DNA of 64,000 bases from Temnothorax longispinosus (taxonomy: Eukaryota > Arthropoda > Insecta > Hymenoptera > Formicidae), in assembly GCF_030848805.1 (NCBI RefSeq), contig NC_092360.1, positions 9,362,001 through 9,426,000 of the forward strand. The letters run 5' to 3'. The notes under the pieces are model-generated. The model was not told where the DNA came from. It searched no databases and saw only the letters and a program-made list of their open reading frames with translations. Each line of letters opens with the position of its first letter. The stretch's first letter is position 1. Shown piece after piece: positions 43,609 through 55,600 of this stretch. The translations under genes and the position numbers were made by a program.

Positions 43609-45551
43609 TTATATAACTGAGTTATGCTGCTGCCGCGTGGTTCGTTTTGATTTTGTAGGGTTTCTTTTTAATTCGCGCCGGATCATTCTGGCAACAGCGT
43701 CGACACTCCGAAACAGGACTTCTGGATTAGCATCGAGCGTGGCCCAGAAGTATTCGTTTGGGGGTTGAACTCCCGTAGTGAAACACGTTTTAAATAAACG
43801 GTGTAACGCTTTCATTTCGAATTCTGACCAACGTGTTCCTTTTTTACATTTTCTTAGGTACGTCTGCTCGGCAGTTGTACGCTTTTCGGTTTCGCCGTCA
43901 TTATTGGTCAGCTCCTCGGTTTCGCCGTCGTAATCGGTCAGCTTCTCGGTTTCGCTGACGTTATCGGTCAGCTTCTCGGTTTCGCTGTCGTTATCGGAAA
44001 TCCGTTGCGACTGTCCGCCGCAAGCTAAATCGGCGAATAGAAAATCGCTCTCGACATTCACCTGCTTCTCGTTATCCTCGTTGGTTAAATCAACGAATCC
44101 CATCATGCGAAAAGTATTACTTTCTTCGGGGCATTCGTTTATCGCAGCGGCATGCGAAACAGTCTGTAACGACTGTTCGATGGTTTGATTGGATGCCTGG
44201 AACTCCTTCTTTAAAGTGGTGTGCTTCGATGATAACCTTTCCAACTGATGTTTCTGCAGCGCGATCTCTTTCTTCAGCCGCTCCTTCTCCCGGAAATGCG
44301 TACGTCGTACGCTTTCCGCCTCGATGTACATCTCGTTGACTTTATTTTTATAAGACGGACAACAGACTTATTGGCCTGTTGATGTCAGCTCTTCAGGATT
44401 TTTTCCTGGTTTTGGAATTAACTTCATTTGTGCCACTTTCCATTGAGCCGGGAAGTAGCTCAGTCTTAGTATGGAATTATATATGATAGTTTATATAAGT
44501 CTTATCGCTTTAATTTAATTTACAGATAATAGGAGATCATGGAGATCAAAATTGTACTGACAATAAAATGAGAAATGTACTACAATGATAATTTACACAT
44601 ACCGGTAATTATCACACCATCTAGTTTCATATATAAACAGTACGTTATTGACAAGAATTGTCGACAAATCAGTATTATTAAACTTACGGTAAGCGGATAA
44701 TTTCTCCTCACCTGGATAGCTTGTAACGCTTGGTGCAGGTTCTTCTCGAGATTGTCTACCCGCTTCTTGAGATTTTTATTTTTCTGTTGCAACGCTCGTA
44801 CATAGCACTACCAACATGAACATAAGACTATTAATATAACATAAAAATATTGAACTCTATAACTCAATATTTCAAAATAAAATATAAATACTCCTGCTCA
44901 ACAATATAAAAAATACAGACAAATATTGGATTAGAATAAAAATAATAATAACTTACATTTAAATTATTCAGCAACTCCTCGTTATTGATGAATGTACTAC
45001 ATGCTACTACATTAGCAGAAAAAGATGGACTATCCTTGATTTCTTCATGTCTCTGAAAACGTGGTAATTATATATCATATACTATCATAATTTAAATTAA
45101 ATTAAATTAAATTAAATTAAAAAATTTGAGCGGGCTGGGTGGCAGTGTGGTCTTGTGGTAAAGCGCCAGACTTGTAACTTCGAGGAACCGGGTTCGAGTT
45201 TACCTGATCGCAGGAATTTTTATATTCCAAACTGCACCTCCCGCACGCGAGTGGGGCTCGTGCGGAGAAACTGGGCTATCTTTCGGAGGAGACATTAAAC
45301 TTGAAATTGGTCGTCAAGCTTGGGGAGCTTGGGAGTTTTGGGTCAATAATACTGCTATCACTAGCTGCAATATTAGTACAAGTAATTAGAATTAAACCCT
45401 CCTCGATATTGTTCAATGTTAAATAATTTTATAAAAGATTTTACTTACTTTTCATAACCGAATCGTAGGCAGGCGAAGCAAACAAATTAAAATTTGGAAA
45501 AAAATATTCGAACCTTCCAGAATGCTTGATTTGACAACCGACCCAGGCCAT
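43609..45551 (-). pseudogene. SANT-like coiled-coil gene, copy B
   Basis: Exons correspond to copy A shifted by about 6907 bp: 45551-45449, 45052-44957, 44807-44712, and a last exon from about 44339 to 43609. Here the last exon is intact (240 codons from MYIEAESVRR, through four S/GETE-x-x-T-type acidic units, to the SANT-like RWSEFEMKALHRLF...RRELKRNP and a short basic tail). However, the first exon has an extra A before its GTAAGT donor, which would shift the frame into the RHEEIKD exon. So copies A and B carry different single lesions. The function is unknown; a DNA-binding role is inferred from the SANT-like domain. Confidence 0.6.
45128..45388 (+). mobile_element. tRNA-derived SINE, copy 4
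   Basis: Nearly identical to copy 2 at 38221 because it lies in the same intron of the duplicated gene. Confidence 0.75.
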
Positions 45552-45659
45552 AATGATCCCAAAAGAATATCGCGAAATTCATAGATACTACATGTAATGC
45601 TAGAAATTTATCGCGGTCTTGCCAAGTGCATTAATTATTCTTAACTACGTTGTGCGCTT

Positions 45660-45809
45660 ACAACAGAGCCAAAGAAAGGAAAATTAGGCGATCAATATTC
45701 AAGGCCACATATTATAACAGACATTTTACCTAACGGTAATGTCAAAGTTTTTGTCAAAGGAAAACTAAGAATTGTTCATCCTAACAAAATTCGTAAAATG
45801 AAACATTAA
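45660..45809 (+). pseudogene. Ty3/Gypsy-type pol C-terminal scrap, copy B
   Basis: Same 49-codon frame as at 38752-38901 with one substitution near the end (NKIRK for NKVRK). Confidence 0.5.
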
Positions 45810-46444
45810 GAGATTGAACATGTACCGCGCAACTTTTCAATCACAAATTACTAATGAGATCTTTTATATTGTATTTAAAACAGATGAGGGCACTAATCTG
45901 CCTAGCCGTCATTGGAATTCTCTCCATACGAGAAACCTTCGGAATACGCGGTCTCAAACAATGTTTCTTTGTCTTCCTTATTTTCATTCCCTGTCCTGGC
46001 CCTGAGCCTGGGACTGGTTCTTCTTGATGGTGAATCCTTATTGTTTGAAGTGTGGTTAAAGCAGGTCTTTTTGCCTGTTTATTCTTCTCACAATCTGCAG
46101 AGCCTCTTGAATTTTTTTTTTGGTGCCATTATTGGGGTAGAACTAAAAGCAAAAACTTATGTTGAAAAATCACTGAGTGCTCGCTGATGAGTTGCTCTTT
46201 CCGCTAAACGCACCCACATTGAAATCCATCCGCGTCTCAAAAATATTTATAATAATATAATTTCTGAAACTCAAATAAATTTCAATAGAATTCACATCTT
46301 CATAATAAGAAATTCAACCGCTCTTGTCTACTCCGTATATAATGAAATGCACACTAATTTGTACTATTTGTGTGAAATACTCGAGTAAATAACGCCACTC
46401 AACATAGAGAAACGAGATTTCAAGCAACTCAGTCAATATATTAC

Positions 46445-46922
46445 CTAAGGAACCATAAGTCTTGTTGACGATACAAAGTGCCTTTTTTATTTTTGTAAGC
46501 GCCATGGCACTTTTCTCAATATATTTTTGTTGAGTCAATAAAGTGCATTCTATATCATTTAGGTTTATAGACTTCACTTGTAAAAATCCTACTATAATAT
46601 ACACCTCGTGTGCTGATATTTTTCTACTGCTGCTAAATTCCCAATAACGTTGATCTCCATCACTATATGGAGCTGACATATTCCCATTCATTCTAACGTG
46701 ATCGTAGCACGATGGTGCAGAAATCTAAAAAATATGCAGTAAACATATCAATAAAAATTTAATGGAACAACCATTTTATAATGATTGGTTATAGCAGTAA
46801 ATGTAAACAGTTAGAAATTATAATTGCAAATATTTGTTTAAATTTTTACTTTAGCACTGAGCATAAATTTGATAGATGGTGCATCCTGGCAGGGAAATAT
46901 AGCTCTGGCCGGCATATGTAAA
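46445..46922 (-). pseudogene. M1 aminopeptidase / LTA4 hydrolase-like gene fragment (two exons)
   Basis: Exon a 46922-46850 (acceptor TTTTCAG, donor AAA|GTAAAA) encodes LHMPARAIFPCQDAPSIKFM. Exon b 46724-46445 (acceptor TTTTTTAG, possible donor TTAG|GTAATA) encodes ISAPSCYDHVRMNGNMSAPY, then SRKISAHEVYIIVGFLQVKS and QQKYIEKSAMALTKIKKAL. The RAI-x-PCQD-x-PS-[VI]K motif, the following LMSA/NMSAP-like strand and the VEKSA-like helix match the N-terminal region of the M1 family (LTA4 hydrolase/aminopeptidase B branch). The catalytic zinc region is absent. The last ~50 codons of exon b lie inside the duplicated unit (matching 39540-39583), so the gene was cut by that duplication. It looks like a fragment. 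Confidence 0.6.
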
Positions 46923-47160
46923 CTGAAAACGTTGAATTATAAGTACAATGCACATTGGTTTGCGGCGGTATGCGCCTAAATGAATAACAACTTAAATAAT
47001 GCGACTATTTTTCTCAATTACTTTAAAACAACCTGGCTTTTCTCCTTTTTTCTTGAGGAATTTCGCAAATGCTTCTCGCATCGTTATCTTTGCGTCAGGA
47101 GGCCAGGCACGTCCTCGGCCACATGTCTTTTTTGTCGTGTCACGTACTAGAAAAAGAACG
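46923..47160 (-). other. Possible exon of an unknown gene
   Basis: The minus-strand frame GRGRAWPPDAKITMREAFAK, then FLKKKGEKPGCFKVIEKNSR ending in a stop at about 46992, has basic, helix-prone composition unlike its AT-rich flanks. No family is recognised. Confidence 0.25.
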
Positions 47161-47554
47161 GTATTATTTAAAAAAGTGCACAAAGGAAAAAACAGGACAA
47201 AAATATAGGTTAAGCAACATTGTGTTATATAGCTTCGGGGCGGAGCTGAAGGTACTAAATTTGCCTTAACCGAGGGAATCAACACAACAAAAACTCACGT
47301 AAACAATTTCGTAAGTGAGCATTTACATGAAGTATTGTAAAGCAATTTTTTCATTTTAACAGTTGGCTACTGTTTGAGTCTTGACGTTGGTAGGATTGAC
47401 GCCAATGTCACCGTTTAACTATAATTAACTATAACCAATTACGACAGTCACCGAAATTTTTCGCATAATATTTCAAGACGCATGCGAATTGTTATTAACT
47501 AATTATAACTAAGATAGGTGTAGTATGCGCGTCAACCTACCGATTTTTTTTTCT

Positions 47555-47765
47555 TTATTAGCTTGGTATATTTCGTGGCGTTGCAGCCACGTTTTTATCG
47601 CTTCAGGAGTTCTTTCTTTTCTTTAGAAGGATATGATTTCTCTTTATAAGTTTCAATATCTCTTCTTTACCGGGTAAAACGCCATGTCTTAGGTCTTTTT
47701 CAAAGGCCTCTAAAATTACTTTTTTCTCACCTTCGGTATATTTTACTTTTTTGTTGTAGATATAT
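47555..47765 (-). pseudogene. SANT/homeodomain-like fragment
   Basis: The minus strand encodes KVKYTEGEKKVILEAFEKDL, then GVLPGKEEILKLIKRN and, after a one-base shift near 47620, RTPEAIKTWLQRHEI. The W/Y-T-E-x-E-K...[LV]-x2-F, K-x-P-x4-[LI] and RT-x-x-[AQ]-[IL]K-x-W-[LI] pattern is that of Myb/SANT-like domains found at the ends of many insect mobile-element proteins. It is frameshifted. Confidence 0.45.
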
Positions 47766-47854
47766 GAATCTATAAATTTTGATTGAATTTAATAAAGCAC
47801 AAAGTAAAAAAAAAGTGAGAGGAGAAGGATAGTATATTATATATTTATACTTAC

Positions 47855-47951
47855 CCAGCTGCATTTCCCCTTGCATCCGCAATTTTTAACGCACTCTTTT
47901 TGGTCGCGTACGCACTTGCATTTTTTATTTTTGTCGCACGCGGTTTTGCAC
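47855..47951 (-). pseudogene. CXC (tesmin-like) cysteine-rich exon
   Basis: The exon is bounded by GTGTAG| and TGG|GTAAGT. It encodes CKTACDKNKKCKCVRDQKEC and then VKNCGCKGKCSW, eight cysteines with two C-x-C pairs, as in tesmin/TSO1-type CXC motifs. CXC domains bind DNA and also occur in transposon-encoded proteins. The frame carrying it is not the longest open frame here. The neighbouring SANT-like fragment suggests one decayed gene, but I could not join them in phase. Confidence 0.4.
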
Positions 47952-48514
47952 CTACACTATGATCTTGTCGTATTACCCGTCGACATTTTATTTCGAGAAA
48001 CAACCAGCGAGTAAGACGAACCGTCAAACCGTTCAATGACAATAACACCGTTTAATGACAACACCGAAAGTTCTTCAAACTTGGTCCCTCCGATCGTATC
48101 GCCTCGCGCGATTCGATTCGATTCGATACATCTCGATAGATTTCCTTCAGTCTGTGTATATAGTCAGCAACTTTCAGTGCTGAAAATCTATAGTATACGT
48201 GACGTAAAATATAGATTTGCAGTACTGACAGTGAATATTGAGCGCACACACACAAATAACTTTTGATATACGAAAATGACACTAGTGACAGTTTCGGGTA
48301 TCGATTGGTTGTTGATTTGTCCAAAACATAGGCTGCATTCCGATATTATATAAGATATATTAAAAATATTAATAGTATCAATAGAGTATGTAGATTGTTT
48401 ATGCCTTTATGCCAATAAACAATGTGCGATTCAAAGATTATTTTAAAATAAAATGTTTTAAAACGTTATTGAATAAAAATAAACCACAATAAATAAAACA
48501 ATAAATAAAAGACA

Positions 48515-48632
48515 CCAGGCAGGCCACATGTAGGTTTTTTAGCCGGTAGGAGTCCGGCATAACCGTCCCGCCCGTCCTCGAGGGCGGCGGTACTCATGAT
48601 GAGTTTTTTCTACGTTAAAAAAAAAAAAATAC
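48515..48632. mobile_element. Possible non-LTR retrotransposon 3' tail
   Basis: GTAGGTTTTTTAGCCGGTAG, then GAGTCCGGCATAACC and a poly-A run near 48618-48630 resemble the 3' UTR ends of R1-clade non-LTR elements. No ORF precedes it. Confidence 0.35.
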
Positions 48633-48898
48633 CTACTGCAACCTCCTCGCTCAATATGCTTTCCTGATATATCAGGAGTAAATTTCCGAGATTTTGCGGT
48701 GCGAAACCTGAGTTTCGCCTACTTTATCATCCGAATTAATTTTTCTATTAACTTTTATTCTAAAATAGAAGACGACTGCCGTCGCATTTCTGCATAATAT
48801 CCTATCCAACGACAAGTATCATTCAAGGTGAATATGGTGATGCGATGAGATGATCTACGAACATATCATTACGGAAGATAATGCATCTTTCATATCTC

Positions 48899-48935
<37 letters not shown>

Positions 48936-49571
48936 AAAATTTAACAATGAATACAAAGATACACCGCTGTAGAAATGTTACGAATAATAAAACTAATCAT
49001 TCTTACATCATTAATAACTGCATGATTTAGATCATTTTTGTCCAAGCGGCCGTTTGATTTCGATGCAATTTTCTAATTATCTTATTATGTGTTCTAATTA
49101 TCTTGTTATCTGTTTAATGTATCTCCCCGTTGTTCCACTGTCTTCGTCTTTTCTTGGCCTGCCGTGCATATTCCTTCCAAACCGATATCTAGATACATTT
49201 TCAGTTTGAAAAGTAAAGTGGTGATTAGGAAAATAAGTAAATTGCAGTCAACATCGAGAGAGAGATATAGGCTGCGTTCCGATATTCACTGCAATTAAGT
49301 ACTGAAAATCTATAGTTTACGTATGTCGCTGAAGCTAGCAGCGGGAGCTAGCAGCGGAACGTCTCGCGGACAGGGCCGAATATCATGTGGGTTCCTCAGG
49401 GGGTCCGAACGTATCGTAGGTTAATTATTATCGGCCGCTGGGCTTTTCTTAGATATTACTAATTAATAAAGATTAAATATATCTATATATAAATATTTTT
49501 GACAATATTCAAACTGTATTCATCGGTTTGATATAAAAACATGTTTTAATTGTTATAGATTATTCGATAAA

Positions 49572-49925
49572 TAATTGTAGAACATAGCAAAGAACGATTC
49601 TTTCCAAATTTTTAGGGGATCACATTCTTGCGATAACAATACGATTTAGCAAGTATTTGCGAGGGGACGCGGTTTTTTTTAATTGTTATTATTTTTTATT
49701 AATAACTTATACAGCAGCGACCGATCGCAAAGAACGATTCTCTTCAAATTTTTAGGGGATCACGTTCTTGCGATAACAAAACAATTTAGCAAGTATTTGC
49801 GAGGGGACGCGGTTTCCTTCAATTGTTATTAATTTTTTATTAATTGTTTATTCGGTGGCGACCGATAGCAAAGAACGATTCTCTCCAAATTTTTAGGGGA
49901 TTACGTTCTTGCGATAACAAAACGA
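49572..49925. repeat. Three tandem ~148 bp repeats
   Basis: The unit contains GCAAAGAACGATTCTCTCCA, TTTTTAGGGGATCACGTTCT and GCAAGTATTTGCGAGGGGAC. It starts near 49578, 49726 and 49868, the last partial. Confidence 0.8.
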
Positions 49926-51018
49926 ATTTTTAAATTTTCCATTTTTTATTATTAAATAGTATAGTGTTGAATTAAATACGGTCACAATAGTTCGTGGAAT
50001 AGGCCTACCGGGGAAACCACGTTAAAAAAAACGCGTCAAGTACACTACCTCACAGGTGGCGTGGAAACGTGTGCATATTATGAAAAACACCGTTTTTCAA
50101 CTTTTTGAATGATTATATCTCGGAAACGGTGACTTTTACAGAAAAAAGTATAGAGACAATTATTATAGATAATTGCACGATCTACAATTATTGTCTAAGC
50201 TATTTTTATGATAAAACTTACCATTCGGCTGAAAAACACAAAAAACCCATTTTTGCCACCTTTGACCTTGAATAAAATTTTTTCCAGGCACGGGATGTAT
50301 GGGGACTTTTCACAGTTCATTTATATAATAGTGTTCCAAACATTCATACAAATTTTCAGCTCTATCGGAATTATTGTAACCTTGAATGTCTAATTTGACC
50401 GGACTATGCCATTACGTGGCTCAACACAGAGGCGAGTACTGCTACCAACCCCATAAAAGTGAAACGTTGCCAAGTTTCAATCGTATTTAATATAATTGAC
50501 GGAAAGTTATTAAAAAATCGATAGCTTATATAATTGTCAAGGGAGCTACCAGTAAGAATCATTATTTCATTCTATCAACGGCAAAACATATATTCATGCC
50601 ATTTTTATATTGAAATAATTAGCAATACTACAAGTTTTCAAATTGGCATTGGCAAAAAAGTGTTTCGTTTTTAGCTAATTAAAATATAAAGATGCATAAT
50701 ATGATACTTTTACTATACGTTTTATGCAATAGCAGCGTATGGAGAATAAAATGATACCTAATACAGATTTTTTAATGACCTAATAAAAAACTTTTTTCTA
50801 AACCGTCAATTGACTCAACTGGATCGCTTCAACCTCCTTAAAAAATAAGTACGCATTACATGTATGTTTTTATATACTGTGTAATTATATCATATACGTA
50901 TGTATGCAATATTAATAATATATTTTTCAAACTGATTTATTCTTCAACAATTGTCCTTTTTATATATAAATTAAACCCAAAAATAAATAAGTAAAACATA
51001 AAAATAAATAAGTAAGAC

Positions 51019-51133
51019 TGCGGTCCACTTGACGCTACAAATACTTTGGAGCATTCTTCTTTTCCTTATTTCTTCATTGAAAGAAAAGAGAAGAGGAATG
51101 CTTCGAAGCATTTGTAGCATCAAGTGGACCGCA
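51019..51133. mobile_element. 115 bp hairpin MITE
   Basis: TGCGGTCCACTTGACGCTAC at the left is inverted at the right (GTAGCATCAAGTGGACCGCA), with arms of about 45 bp. It is non-coding and lies about 450 bp upstream of UBL5. Confidence 0.8.
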
Positions 51134-51591
51134 CTGACCGCAGCCTATACACTAATGACATAACGCCAAATTCAAACTGTACCGCGGCAAGATGGAGGTA
51201 TCTGGCATCAATTTCTCATTGGCTGTTAGAAATATATGCGCAAGAGCACACCTGTGTTCTTCCACCATGGGTGATATGACCTATGTCACAGTGTTTCCTA
51301 ACCTCAAAAAGGAAGAAGACACGAGTCGTTTGCTCGGTTTGCCTTGATTTTCCTCGAGAAGAAGAGTTAAGATTGCTCTTGTCATTTATTCTGTCGCGGA
51401 AAATTGCGAGGATTTTATCAGTAAGTGGGATTATTTACATTTGTGGATCACGCAAAAATCCCAAGTAAACAACCTGATTTATCGATATTCTGAAATTAAC
51501 AAGTCAGTTAAAAGTAAATAAATTTTAATTATACATTAATCTAATATCATTATATTATCAGAGAGGTTATCTGTCCTCAGGTATATAAAAA

Positions 51592-51901
51592 ATGTTAGAG
51601 ATAACGTGCAACGATCGTCTCGGCAAAAAGGTTAGAGTGAAATGCAATCCGGACGACACCATAGGAGACCTGAAGAAATTGATAGCCGCCCAGACTGGAA
51701 CACACTGGGAGAAGATCGTGTTGAAGAAGTGGTACACCATTTTCAAGGACCATATAAAGCTGCAGGACTGTATCCTTTTTACCACGAGTAATCTAGTAAC
51801 GCTTTGTCAAACATCATATATTTTTCAGGAAGTCTTTTCCTTAATACGCTGCTTCAGATGAGATACATGACGGCATGAACTTAGAGCTCTACTATCAATA
51901 A
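51592..51901 (+). CDS. UBL5: Ubiquitin-like protein 5 (UBL5/Hub1)
   Basis: There are two coding exons, 51592-51769 and 51858-51901, split by an 88-bp GT-AG intron. The frame is kept (T|AT gives Tyr). The 73-residue product has exactly the usual UBL5 length and near-invariant sequence: CNDRLGKKVRVKCN, DTIGDLKKLIAAQTG, KIVLKKWYTIFKDHI and the diagnostic double-tyrosine end LELYYQ in place of a ubiquitin Gly-Gly. UBL5/Hub1 binds spliceosomal partners such as Snu66 non-covalently and influences pre-mRNA splicing; it also has a role in the mitochondrial unfolded protein response. It acts mainly in the nucleus. An AATAAA overlaps the stop codon (51897-51902). The start ATG is the only in-frame choice giving the canonical N-terminus. 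The gene appears intact. Confidence 0.97.
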
Positions 51902-52644
51902 ATAATGTAAACTAATGTTACATGTAAGCATTTTTGCATTTTTGGTATTATAACGTCATAATTATTAAGCTTTACTTTCTATGTCTATAAATGTAATGTA
52001 CATATATAAGAATAAAAGGTTAAATATAAAATTAAATAATCACAAATATCAATAAGGAAAATAATTTCTATTTTTGCAATAATCATACAAGCCTCATAAA
52101 TATCGTTATATTTTAACAATCTGTAATTTGCTCTATAAATTAACAGTTTCAATTGTGCCATGTAGTAGTATATGCCATTTGATATTAGTGCCTTTATATG
52201 ACTTACATATGTAGGATGCAACTCGAAGGTATAGCAAAGTAAATTTGTAAATCATGCTAGAAGGACAAGAAGAAGAAAAATTATCCATGTGTACTTAGGC
52301 ATGTATACATTCTCATCCTATCGCGTGTGATCTACTCTTGCAACTTTGCACTTTGCTACATGTCTTGATCACACATCCTGTGTATTCTACATAAATATCA
52401 TAAGTATAAGCTTTTAGTTTTATTATTATTTAATCATTTTCACTCAAACGTTACTACACAATGCAAACGTTACGGATAAATATTATAAAAACGCAATACA
52501 ATGCCTCCTAAAACATTGATCTAAAAAGATTTTTTTTATGCTTTATCACTAATAAAATTATATTTAAAAAAATATACGAGTATTCAAAGAAAATAAAACA
52601 TGACTTGGCGGATGACTCTAAAACATGTTATAAAGTCTCAAAAA
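51902..52644. other. UBL5 / kinase convergent intergenic region
   Basis: AT-rich interval between the UBL5 stop and the distal terminal exon of the kinase, which approaches from the other strand. It should hold both 3' ends. No further gene was seen. Confidence 0.6.
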
Positions 52645-55600
52645 TTAATGCGGTCTCTTGAATAATCCCTCTACCCTGCTTATTGGACTTTCAGGTTCCG
52701 CCATTTGTCTACCTCGGTTGCTTAAGAAGTCTCTTATGTGCTGCACTATCAGATCTATCGCCACTGCAACAGATCACGAAACATCAGTATTCGCGAATAT
52801 GATGCACAATTATGTCAGGGATAAGATAAATTGCTTTATTTGTGATATATCATACATCTTAGAACAATATCAAATTGTAAATATTTGAAATTAATTTTAT
52901 CTCAAATAACAATTGTGATCGCATTAGAATTATTATGGTTTTATTATGCATAAGACACTTGTGTTCATATACTATTTTGCAAATACAAGAAATTTTTTTG
53001 TTCTTTTTTATTAATAATATGCAATAGTGTCCCAGAACTGGTGCTCCCTTTCTTTCTCACTCTCTTTTTAAACTTTTTAAACTAAGATATTCATTGGTGC
53101 AAATTAGGAAGAATATTTTAATAGTCTCACAAATCGAGGCTTCTTATAATAAACTTTAAAACTTACTAAAAGCTTAAGCTATATACAACAAAAACATTAA
53201 GATTTTAATGAATTGAGAAATTAACCAAAGGATTTTAATTAGAGATTTCGCTTCAACTGTAATTATTTGTACATAAGGAGATACAAATTATAATTCTATC
53301 TCAATAGGATGTAGCTCAAACTACGTTTCATTAAACAAAGCTAGCTTTAAGATTTTTGCTGTACAGAAAGGAACTAACAGTTTGGGCGTATCTTGTATGG
53401 TTGTACATATTGAAATACAAGAATTAACATTATAGAGTGCAATAGGCAAATATTTCGAGGTAAGTCTAAGATAAATTGCATCTTAGATAATTATGCTAGT
53501 GGATACTTGCGTGTGATTACATTCTAAAGTATTATGCAAAATGCAAATGCAAAACATATAAGTTTATCAGAAATCGTATATCTTATAGAGAAGACTAAAA
53601 TGTATGTATTTAAAATACATTTGTACACAAACATACAAATTTACACACGTCACACATATCACAGATACAATATCGCACACGTACATATTATTCGTAAGTT
53701 TTTCTTACGTAATACTTGAGATATATTTGTCCAGAAAATCGCCGAGTGACCATAGGTAGTTATGTGATATGATATTAAGTTATAATTTGTAAGAATGGCC
53801 AAATTAAGACAAATTGATAGGAATATATTTTATGGAATTGAATTCCTAATTTTTCGGAATTAAAAAATATTTTCAAATATTCTTTATTCTTATTTTACTT
53901 CTCTTTATATAAATTTAAAAATAAAAAATAATCTTAATTTATGAGGAAATGTGAGTTAGAATATTAAACAGCTTTTAAAACAGTTGTTTTTGTTCTTTTA
54001 ATCTAAATATTCTAAATTATTCAATATAATTTAAGTACATACATTACTATTATAGTTCTTATATAAAAAAAATCTAGAAACATTATATCGTTCTAGTAAA
54101 CAGAGATATAAAACGAAATATAATGCTAGCATATTGATAATATAGAAAAAAAATAAAAATCTAGAGTTGAAAAATTAAGAATTCAATTGTGTCGACGCTA
54201 TTGCTGTCAATCCCTTTTAATTCACCTATTTTTTAGTGATTTTACACAATTCATGCATTTTTCGACGATTTAGAATTGTAATTCAAGCTAATGTATTCAT
54301 TTAGGATAAAATATGTATAAAAAGCACCATTCTCTCCGCCATGTAAAAATGTAAGGTATAAATTCTCAATGACTGTAATACATCATTGGCGAATAAACAA
54401 TGTCCGTTTCCATCATATAAAGTTTTAATCAAAAGTCGTGTTTAATTGACCATAATCTAGCGTTTGTGTGAAAGTATCACAACAGAAATAAAAATCCTAG
54501 ACATTAGTAAATACAAATATTAATTCTCATATCAAAATTTAATACTCATCGAAATTGATTGATCACGACAGAATCTAATTTAATAGATATTTTAGCAAAA
54601 GTACTTATTGTATTCATTTGTTTGTTTTTTACTTTAATTCATTTGACTCACTATTTATGAATTCGAGTCTATCGAGAATTATCCGTTATTCAAGTCACTG
54701 CTAATTGATTTTAATCGATCGATGACATAAATGTATGAGTAATCCTGCATTTAAAAAAACGGACATTACTTCTCCGTAATTATTAGAAGAAGGATTGGAA
54801 AAATGTCGTACAGAATTCAATCATACACAAGAGCGTGATGTAGAAAAAATGCAGTGCTTGACAGAGTGAGCTTATCATGCTTAAGTCATCTGCTGAGCGT
54901 GTCGGATGAGGTCGAAGTACGTCTACGCTGGTAGAGGAATGGATGCTGCCCGGCTGAGTTTTCGGCGTTTTTCAAACGCAAAATATCCCAGATGTGATGC
55001 ACTATTAGATCTATTGCCACTGTAAACATACAACCAGACCATGTAGGTTTCCCGTGAGATATTCTCTGTCTCTCTTAAACTTTCGCTTAAGTTTAAGTAG
55101 GTGGTAGCTCTGACATCCACAACCACGGCATACCAGGCAGCACCCATGAAATATATACCAAGTTGAACGGATGCAATTTAAATATATAAACAAAGGAGAA
55201 AATAAAGAACTAACATGTAAATTATCCCGTATAATATTAAAATACAAAATTCGGATGCACATACTAATTGGCTATTACTAGACGTGTAAATAATTAATTG
55301 ACATTTGTACATCCAAGTTTTGTACAGTAATTGAATATTTCAGCGATTATACCAACTGTACAATTATTGTATAATAGTCTCCCATATATAAGCAAGTGCA
55401 GTATCAAATAAAGCATCTCTATATTAGATGATCACGTATTATTAGACGATCTTGAATTTTTATTGTTAAACATCTGATTTAAAATTTCAAGTTTTCTTTG
55501 AGTTAAAATATATTAAGAACTGTTGTTGAATACATGGTTTAATTACTGTGCGCTATGTAATTCTTTTTCATTGCAAGTGTCTTTGCAGAAAGGGTTAATT

